NCBI GenBank assembly: GCA_013415795.1
Contig: JAAEEL010000003.1
Coordinates: forward strand, 1 to 19,389
Reading direction: 5' to 3'
Source of the DNA: Methanocellales archaeon
Lineage (GTDB): Archaea > Halobacteriota > UBA148
DNA: 19,389 nt
The translations under genes and the position numbers were made by a program. The notes under the pieces are model-generated. The model was not told the DNA's origin. It made no database searches and worked only from the letters and a program-made list of their open reading frames with translations. This document shows positions 14,142-19,389 of this stretch, one piece after another. Position 1 is the stretch's first letter. Every line of letters begins with the position of its first letter.

Positions 14142-14684
14142 ATGAAAAAAATAGTGGTCCTTCGCCTAGGGCACAGAATAAATCGAGACCAACGTATGAC
14201 CACACATGTTGCCCTAACTGCAAGAGCTCTTGGCGCTGAAGGAATGTTGCTCGTTTCCAGCGACAAGTCAATAGAACAGAAAATAAGCGATGTAAACAAG
14301 AGATGGGGAGGATCATTCTATGTCAGAAGTGATGTAAAATGGAAATGTGAGATCAAAAAATGGAAAGAAAGTGGTGGAAAGGTTTGTCATTTGACAATGT
14401 ATGGTATTGGTTTAGAGAGTGAAATCAATGCTATTCGTGATATCAAAGATCTCATGATTATCGTTGGAGCAGAGAAAGTCCCAGCCGAGATTTTTGCTAT
14501 GGCAGATTGGAATATAGCAATAACCCATCAACCACACTCTGAAGTGGCCGCCTTGGCAATTTTCATGGATCGCCTGCAAAAAGGAGAAGAACATCTAAAG
14601 GATTTTAAAAACGGAAAGCTCCAAATAGTAGCAATGAGAAGGGGTAAAAAGGTCAAGGAAAACAAAAATTTAAAGCATTTGTAA
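14142..14684 (+). CDS. trm56: tRNA (cytidine-56-2'-O)-methyltransferase aTrm56
   Basis: A SPOUT-fold enzyme that methylates the ribose of C56 in the T loop of archaeal tRNAs with S-adenosylmethionine, stabilising the tRNA elbow. The 180 residues show the family pattern: LRLGHRINRDQRMTTHVALT at the start, LTMYGIGLESEI near the middle, and the knot region LMIIVGAEKVPAEIFAMADW with ITHQPHSEVAALAIFMDRL. Family length is normal and the Lys-rich tail fits RNA binding. ATG 14142 has only a weak GGAAT upstream. It diverges from the synthase gene across 37 bp and leads an operon with tfe and an HD hydrolase, an arrangement I recall in other euryarchaea. Confidence 0.95.
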   Translation: MKKIVVLRLGHRINRDQRMTTHVALTARALGAEGMLLVSSDKSIEQKISDVNKRWGGSFYVRSDVKWKCEIKKWKESGGKVCHLTMYGIGLESEINAIRDIKDLMIIVGAEKVPAEIFAMADWNIAITHQPHSEVAALAIFMDRLQKGEEHLKDFKNGKLQIVAMRRGKKVKENKNLKHL

Positions 14685-14696
14685 AACAAATAGGGT

Positions 14697-15209
14697 ATGA
14701 TATATTTGATAATACTAAACAAAGTCGTTATTGGATGTCTAACCCAACTTGTAGGGCAAGAAGGCGTTGATATGATCAAAAATATGCCCGATGGAGAAGT
14801 AACCGATGAGAAAATCTCAGAGATCACTGGGTCAGAGATACAGATAGTTCGAAGAACATTATATATCTTGTATGAAAATCGCTTGGCCATATATAGGAGG
14901 GAAAGAAACAAAGAGAGTGGATGGCTGACCTATTTATGGAAGGTAGATTTACATGACATCTATCTGGTTTTAGAGGTTGAAATGAGAAAATTGTCATTCA
15001 ATCTTCAAAAACGCTTGGATTTTGAAAGAAACAATGTTTTTTATATTTGCGAGGATGGAAATAGGTTTTTATTTGATTTAGCAGCTGAAGAAAATTTTGT
15101 TTGCCCAGATTGTGAAAAATCTCTTATATATCAAGACAACGGTCAATTAATAAATGCTCTTGAGAACAGGTTAGAGAAGATGCAAGCTGTTTTGGAAGAG
15201 TATGTATGA
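14697..15209 (+). CDS. tfe: Transcription initiation factor TFE with a degenerate zinc ribbon
   Basis: TFE, homolog of TFIIE-alpha, helps RNA polymerase open promoter DNA. Residues about 10-95 form the winged helix, with QLVGQEGVDMIKNMPDGEVT, EIQIVRRTLYILYENRLAIY and RRERNKESGWLTYLWKVDL, closely like Methanosarcina-type proteins. Coiled and zinc-ribbon parts follow. The ribbon has Cys118 (FYICEDGN), Cys136 and Cys139 (CPDC); the usual second cysteine of the first knuckle is missing, with Gly-Asn in its place and one residue fewer. Start choice is uncertain: ATG 14697 lies directly after AGGGT (14692-14696), whereas TTG 14706 has proper 9-base spacing and gives 167 residues. It is 12 bp after trm56 and overlaps the next gene. 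Confidence 0.93.
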   Translation: MIYLIILNKVVIGCLTQLVGQEGVDMIKNMPDGEVTDEKISEITGSEIQIVRRTLYILYENRLAIYRRERNKESGWLTYLWKVDLHDIYLVLEVEMRKLSFNLQKRLDFERNNVFYICEDGNRFLFDLAAEENFVCPDCEKSLIYQDNGQLINALENRLEKMQAVLEEYV

Positions 15210-15730
15210 ACATTAAAAGCACAATTGATCTGCTGAGAAAGGTACAATGCCCCCAGAATGTAATTGCCCATTGTATCGCAGTCTCTGAACTTGCAGATGA
15301 GATGGCGAAGAATTGTGATGCAGATAGAGAAATAGTAATCATAGGTGCTTTGCTCCATGATATGGGCTACGCTAGATCGAATAGCGTCAATCATGCATTG
15401 ATTGGGGCTGAGATGGCAAGGGATTTCGGTCTCGATGATCGCATTGTAGATATAATTGAAAGGCATATTGGGGCGGGAATACCAAAGGAAGAAGCAGAAG
15501 AACTGGGCTTACCAAAAAAGAATTATATGCCAAAAAGTCTTGAGGAAAAGATCGTTGCACATGCAGATAATCTAACTCGCCATACAAAACAGATCACGAT
15601 CAATGAGGCTATTGAAGCCATGCAACGTAAATTAGGAAAGGAACACCCCTCCATTGAAAGAATAAGACGACTTCATGAAGAGCTAGAAGAAATATGTGGA
15701 CTAAGAGATATATTTTCAAGTTATAATTAG
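15206..15730 (+). CDS. HD-domain phosphohydrolase (archaeal TIGR00295/HDIG-like)
   Basis: A cytosolic metal-dependent phosphohydrolase of the HD superfamily with unknown substrate. The 174 residues hold the metal ligands in order: His22 (AHCIAVSELA), His51-Asp52 in GALLHDMGYARS, a further conserved His63 in NHALIGAEMAR, HIGAG near 97-101, and Asp in VAHADNLTR. The C-terminal part is helical (AIEAMQRKLGKEHPSIERI). Length and order fit the small archaeal HDIG proteins rather than tRNA nucleotidyltransferase or RNA-degrading HD enzymes. ATG 15206 overlaps the tfe stop (ATGA), so it is translationally coupled to tfe. Its tie with a tRNA methylase and a transcription factor suggests a housekeeping nucleotide or RNA role. 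Confidence 0.9.
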   Translation: MNIKSTIDLLRKVQCPQNVIAHCIAVSELADEMAKNCDADREIVIIGALLHDMGYARSNSVNHALIGAEMARDFGLDDRIVDIIERHIGAGIPKEEAEELGLPKKNYMPKSLEEKIVAHADNLTRHTKQITINEAIEAMQRKLGKEHPSIERIRRLHEELEEICGLRDIFSSYN

Positions 15731-15743
15731 ATAGTACGTCATC

Positions 15744-15749
15744 TTTTTT
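15744..15749 (+). terminator. Oligo-T terminator after the trm56-tfe-HD operon
   Basis: Six T (ATCTTTTTTATTG) lie 14 bp after the HD-gene stop, a plausible archaeal termination site. The remaining DNA up to 15898 is AT-rich without a gene and holds the next promoter. Confidence 0.45.
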
Positions 15750-15850
15750 ATTGAATTTAACTAAATATGATATAAACGTCAATAAGCAATAATTCCAAAG
15801 AAAAAATACCATAAAATATAATAAGAATCTTTCATAAAGGGTTCGCATAG

Positions 15851-15869
15851 CATATAAGTATTTATAAAC
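15851..15869 (+). promoter_or_regulatory. Candidate TATA boxes for the zinc-ribbon gene
   Basis: CATATAAGTA and TTTATAAAC lie in tandem 30-48 bp before the ATG at 15899. The upstream one leaves room for the GGTTGGGG ribosome-binding site in the transcript, so it is the better choice. Confidence 0.4.
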
Positions 15870-15898
15870 CATTCATAATTAACGAAGGTTGGGGAAAA

Positions 15899-16189
15899 AT
15901 GGCAGAGCTTAAAAAATGCAAAACTTGTGGAAAAGAAGTATCCAAAACAGCCCCCATATGCCCCCACTGTGGAGAAAGTCTGCCTGGGCTATATATCAAG
16001 TGTCCGATTTGTCGTTCTATGAACATCGCGATTGGTCAAAAAGGATTCAGCCTTGGCAAGGCTGCTGCAGGTGGAATTCTGCTTGGACCAGTGGGATTAT
16101 TGGGGGGTCTGATCGGCAGGAAAAAAATCGAAATCATATGCCAAGCATGTGAATATAAGTGGATATCAAGTCCAAAAGATTTTGCATAG
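15899..16189 (+). CDS. Small double zinc-ribbon protein with a Gly-rich hydrophobic hairpin
   Basis: A 96-residue protein with three parts. Residues 7-24 form a zinc ribbon, CKTCGKEV then CPHCGES. A second, split ribbon has CPIC at about 35-38 and CQAC at about 81-84. Between its halves lies FSLGKAAAGGILLGPVGLLG, a Gly/Leu-rich stretch that could be a short membrane hairpin. This layout is common in small bacterial, phage and archaeal proteins without known function; binding to RNA or protein is a guess. GGTTGGGG lies about 6 bases before ATG 15899. It is probably transcribed alone, since an oligo-T run follows the previous operon. Confidence 0.85.
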   Translation: MAELKKCKTCGKEVSKTAPICPHCGESLPGLYIKCPICRSMNIAIGQKGFSLGKAAAGGILLGPVGLLGGLIGRKKIEIICQACEYKWISSPKDFA

Positions 16190-16321
16190 TTCGTCTTTTG
16201 GGCAAATCCCCCAGAATCCGTGGCCTCCACCAAAGAAGATTGGATCCAAATTCTGTATCTAAACTATTAAAAGTCCAGTCGGAGCATGATTTTTTATTGT
16301 TAAAAGTCAAATAAAAACTTA

Positions 16322-16921
16322 ATGAAGATAGAAAAAAGGTTGCTAGCACTTCTTTGTTGTATTTGGGTACTTATAGTTCTCTATCCAAATCCTGCCATAG
16401 TACCTCTAAACGTTTACAGAGTATTTAATCCACCCGTGGACCCAATAGCTGTCAGAGATATCAGCACACAGCTACCAAACAATGCAAATGTGGTGGATGA
16501 ATTTCTCGGCAACGAACTAGAATATGATTATGATTGGAAAGTTTACAGCGTACCTTGGTACTTTCCAACTCCTGCAGAAGTCTGGGAAAAAGGTAAAGGG
16601 GATTGTAAGGGCAGATCGATACTCTTAGCCAGCATATTGGAAGAAAAAGATATTGATTATGAAATTCATTTTTCGCCCATTCATTTCTGGGTCGATTATG
16701 AGGGAAAGCAAATACTGGAATTTGAAGAAAAGTATGAGATGGGTAGACCGCATCCATATGAAGAAATTTTAGAGAGATGGACTGAATGTCTGTGGTATCC
16801 AATGCCTCTTGGGCGAAAAGTCCTGCTATTTGCAGGTCTAGCATGTATAATTTCAGCGAATAAGATTATTGCAATTGGCTCTTGGGTTCATAGAAAGAAG
16901 CCGCCAAAGGCTTCATCTTGA
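16322..16921 (+). CDS. Membrane-anchored transglutaminase-like protease-fold protein
   Basis: The core (about 80-130) carries the papain-like triad of transglutaminase-like proteins. Cys95 lies in PTPAEVWEKGKGDCKGRSIL, and His121 and Asp125 lie in SPIHFWVDYEGK. A hydrophobic N-terminus (6-22) is a signal anchor and a second helix (about 164-182) ends the protein before a basic tail, so the catalytic part probably faces the outside. Such proteins in archaea are presumed cysteine peptidases or amidases acting on surface proteins; no substrate is known. No ribosome-binding site precedes ATG 16322, so a leaderless mRNA is possible. Its last 9 bp overlap the end of valS on the other strand. Confidence 0.82.
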   Translation: MKIEKRLLALLCCIWVLIVLYPNPAIVPLNVYRVFNPPVDPIAVRDISTQLPNNANVVDEFLGNELEYDYDWKVYSVPWYFPTPAEVWEKGKGDCKGRSILLASILEEKDIDYEIHFSPIHFWVDYEGKQILEFEEKYEMGRPHPYEEILERWTECLWYPMPLGRKVLLFAGLACIISANKIIAIGSWVHRKKPPKASS

Positions 16922-19389
16922 AATTGTGACTATCACATCTCCAACCTGAACTACATCTACAGCCTCTCCACCCAATATAACCTCTTTTTGGAGTTCTATT
17001 GCTTTTGGATCTATCTCTGCGATTTCGCCATCTAAATCTATTGTGATATTTCCCATTTCAACTTTTTCTGCTATGTTTTGAGTTTTATTCAACGCCTTTA
17101 TCACACAATCAATTTTGCTTTTAAATATTGGTCCGAGAACACTCAAATTCGGCTTGATTTCAACTATGCGCTCCTCCGTACGAGGGATACCCTCGGCAAC
17201 CTCAACATTCCTTGCCCACGTAGTTCCCTTGAGATCATTTATACCCTGGTCAAGCCAGCTGATATCAGGTGCGTATATCTCAATTCTTTCCAATTCAGCA
17301 TTAAGCGCCATTCCCCTCTCTGACTTGTATCTTCTTATGGCACAGATCACATCTTTGATCTGTTCACCACCTTTTTCAACATCTTCGTCTATCAACGAAA
17401 TATCCACTTCTGGCCATTTACGAAGATGGATACTTCCTTTCCCAAAACAAGAATGAACCTCTTCTGTAAAGTGAGGAACGAACGGAGATAATAATAGCAG
17501 TATTGTATCGATAACAGTGCTCAGAGTATACTGAGCACTTTCTTTTAACTCTACATCATTGCCATATAATCTGTATTTGGTCATCTCAATGTAGTTATCT
17601 GCCAGATCGGTCCAAGCAAAATCCCTAATATTCTGGAGAGTCTTGAACTCATATCTGTCAAGATCGTATGTGACTTCTCTAACCAACCTGTTTAGCTTGC
17701 TAAGCATCCACTGATCGACAATGCTCAGTTTTTTAGGGACACCAGTGGAATGATGAAGAATACTGAATCGAGCGATGTTCCACATCTTCGTCAGGAATCG
17801 TTTTCCATACACGGTCTCCTTGAACTCAAAGGAATAATCCTCTCCCAGAGAGGCGGTAGCAGCCCATTGTCTGACAGGATCAATACCATATTCTTTGACG
17901 ACCTCCTCAGGCTCGATAACGTTTCTCAAGCTTTTAGACATCTTTCTGCCATCTGGTCCTTGTACCATTCCGTTAACCAAAACAGCCTCAAAAGGCGCCT
18001 CTCCAGTTAGAGCTGAGCAACGGAATATAGTATAAAACAACCATGTCCGAATAATCTCATATCCCTGTGGCCTAAGGGAAGTAGGATAGAGTTTATCGAA
18101 GTCATCCCCCATCCAGTTGCTTGCCATGAGTGGTGAGATGGAACTATCAACCCAGCAGTCGCAAACATCCGTGCCACCTAAAATGTCTTTCGAGCCACAA
18201 TGCGGGCACCCCCCAACGGGTGGTTCATCCATATCCGGATTTACCGGAAGGCTTCTCGGATTAGGTGCTATAATGAACTCACATTTGGAGCAATACCAGA
18301 ATGGAATGGGAGTTCCAAATATTCTTTGCCTGGAAATAACCCAATCCCACTCCAAGGAGTTTGCCCAATCAAGGAGTCTTTGGAGCATGTAAGAGGGATA
18401 CCAATCCATTTCATTTGCAGCTTTGACCACCTCTCCAGTACCATCTTTAATCCTGATGAACCATTGTGGTGTTGGTATAAGCTCAACGGGTCTATGACAT
18501 TCAGATCGCTCAGCATGGATTAGGACCCTATGAGATATCGACTCCTGTTTGATGATAGCCCCACAATTCTTTAAATCCTCTATGATACGTTCTTGGCATT
18601 CAGCTATGCTTAGACTTTCGTATTTGCCAGCATCTTCGGTCATCAATCCATTCTTATCTATTGCAGATATCACTGGCAATGAATAATTTTGTTGCCATTT
18701 CAGATCCTGTTCATCACCATATGTGCAGACATAAACCGCTCCTGTCCCAAAGTCTCTATCGACTTCTTCGTCTGCTATGATAGGAACTTCTCTACCGTAG
18801 ATAGGTAGCCTTACTTTTTCTCCAACATATTTATGAAATCTTTCGTCTTCTGGATGTACCATGACTGCAACACAAGCACACATCAACTCTGGCCTAGTTG
18901 TGGCGATGACCAGATCATCCTTCCCATCAATCTCTAATTTTATATAGCTTAGAGTACCACTCTGTTCCAAATATCCAAGTTCTGCTTTTGCCAACGCTGT
19001 CATGCAGTTACAACAATAATGTACGGGGTGTCGTTTTCGGTATATCAAGCCTAGCTCGTTAAATTTGAGTAGAGATAACTGGACTTTAGTTATATAATCA
19101 TCAGACATTGTTCTGTACTCTCGAGACCAATCAGCGGAGTAACCCAGTCTCTTAAACTGTGATTTCATTTTCTTTATGCTCTTTTCAGTCCAAGCGATGC
19201 ATGCATCCCTAAATTTTGTCCTATCCTCTTTAGATATGCCTTGTCTCTCTACCTGTAGCTCAGTTGGCAAGCCATGACAGTCAAAGCCTTGGGGTAGCAA
19301 AACATTATACCCCCTCATTCTTTTATATCGAGCTGCAATGTCGATCCACGTGTGATTCAGTATGTGACCCATGTGTAGGGAGCCAGAGG
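16913..19389 (-). CDS. valS: Valyl-tRNA synthetase (start cut by window edge)
   Basis: Class I synthetase that charges tRNA-Val and edits threonine errors. The frame stays open to the window edge: codons before the first internal Met read SGSLH, joining to MGHILNHTW, so the HIGH motif (HMGH) is complete and only about 45-50 N-terminal residues are missing. PQGFDCHGLPTE and ADWSREYRTM are Val-type signatures. KMSKS (GPDGRKMSKSLRN) is encoded near 17921-17959. Zinc-finger-like pairs occur at HYCCNCM and in CSKC with CPHCGSKD. DCWVDSSISPLMASNW is the ValS version of the D-x-W-x-D-S-S motif. The C-terminal anticodon-binding region is present to a normal end, so the gene looks intact. Confidence 0.96.
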   Translation of the reverse strand, partial: SGSLHMGHILNHTWIDIAARYKRMRGYNVLLPQGFDCHGLPTELQVERQGISKEDRTKFRDACIAWTEKSIKKMKSQFKRLGYSADWSREYRTMSDDYITKVQLSLLKFNELGLIYRKRHPVHYCCNCMTALAKAELGYLEQSGTLSYIKLEIDGKDDLVIATTRPELMCACVAVMVHPEDERFHKYVGEKVRLPIYGREVPIIADEEVDRDFGTGAVYVCTYGDEQDLKWQQNYSLPVISAIDKNGLMTEDAGKYESLSIAECQERIIEDLKNCGAIIKQESISHRVLIHAERSECHRPVELIPTPQWFIRIKDGTGEVVKAANEMDWYPSYMLQRLLDWANSLEWDWVISRQRIFGTPIPFWYCSKCEFIIAPNPRSLPVNPDMDEPPVGGCPHCGSKDILGGTDVCDCWVDSSISPLMASNWMGDDFDKLYPTSLRPQGYEIIRTWLFYTIFRCSALTGEAPFEAVLVNGMVQGPDGRKMSKSLRNVIEPEEVVKEYGIDPVRQWAATASLGEDYSFEFKETVYGKRFLTKMWNIARFSILHHSTGVPKKLSIVDQWMLSKLNRLVREVTYDLDRYEFKTLQNIRDFAWTDLADNYIEMTKYRLYGNDVELKESAQYTLSTVIDTILLLLSPFVPHFTEEVHSCFGKGSIHLRKWPEVDISLIDEDVEKGGEQIKDVICAIRRYKSERGMALNAELERIEIYAPDISWLDQGINDLKGTTWARNVEVAEGIPRTEERIVEIKPNLSVLGPIFKSKIDCVIKALNKTQNIAEKVEMGNITIDLDGEIAEIDPKAIELQKEVILGGEAVDVVQVGDVIVTISR

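Noticed and set aside
15609..15872. Hydrophobic minus-strand frame of 87 codons
   Set aside because: It overlaps the end of the HD gene and AT-rich spacer DNA; its Phe/Leu/Tyr-rich content is what AT-rich DNA gives by chance, and it has no ribosome-binding site.
16212..16255. Inverted CAGAAT/ATTCTG pair with an inner GTGG-CCT-CCAC hairpin after the zinc-ribbon gene
   Set aside because: The arms are short and interrupted, there is no T run after them, and no known RNA element fits.

Overview
The window is archaeal, most likely from a methanogen-related euryarchaeon (Methanomicrobia/Halobacteriota-like). Evidence: archaeal-type EF-2 with a diphthamide-site His, an EF-1A rather than EF-Tu, aTrm56, TFE, a DacZ-type diadenylate cyclase, TATA-like boxes about 25 bp before likely transcript starts, and oligo-T runs after genes. 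The TFE winged helix looks most like Methanosarcina-type proteins. DNA is moderately AT-rich and intergenic regions are clearly richer in A/T. No methanogenesis gene lies in the window, so energy metabolism cannot be read from it. No tRNA, rRNA, CRISPR array, transposase or phage gene was seen.

Layout. 1-2624 (minus): EF-2 followed by EF-1A, cut by the left edge; ribosomal protein genes that often precede EF-2 are absent. 2625-4710: AT-rich, with a small membrane protein, a TPR protein, three intergenic stretches above 300 bp and two doubtful micro-ORFs. 4711-8352: dacZ (minus) diverges from a three-gene plus-strand operon encoding LeuC-like and LeuD-like hydro-lyase subunits and an isocitrate/isopropylmalate dehydrogenase family enzyme. 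8476-9360 (minus): DUF4349 lipoprotein. 9618-11205 (plus): molybdopterin-domain lipoprotein, MsrB and MsrA. 11271-14104 (minus): Re-citrate synthase-like protein, an unrecognised helical protein, a DUF2798 membrane protein and an AlkD-like glycosylase. 14142-15730 (plus): trm56-tfe-HD hydrolase. 15899-16921 (plus): zinc-ribbon protein and membrane transglutaminase-like protein. 16913-19389 (minus): valS, cut by the right edge.

Two themes deserve attention. First, the HMG-lyase-like synthase resembles the Re-citrate synthase family more than AksA. The LeuCD-like hydratase has a specificity loop unlike the characterised methanogen IPMI or homoaconitase loops. The dehydrogenase carries the Lys-Tyr pair typical of NADP-isocitrate dehydrogenase. 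Together they could form a citrate to isocitrate to 2-oxoglutarate branch, although a coenzyme B or leucine-type role remains possible. Second, an MsrP/YedY-like molybdoprotein with a lipoprotein signal sits directly upstream of msrB-msrA. This suggests a methionine sulfoxide repair cluster covering the cell surface and the cytoplasm. The TFE is also odd because its C-terminal zinc ribbon lacks one of the four expected cysteines.
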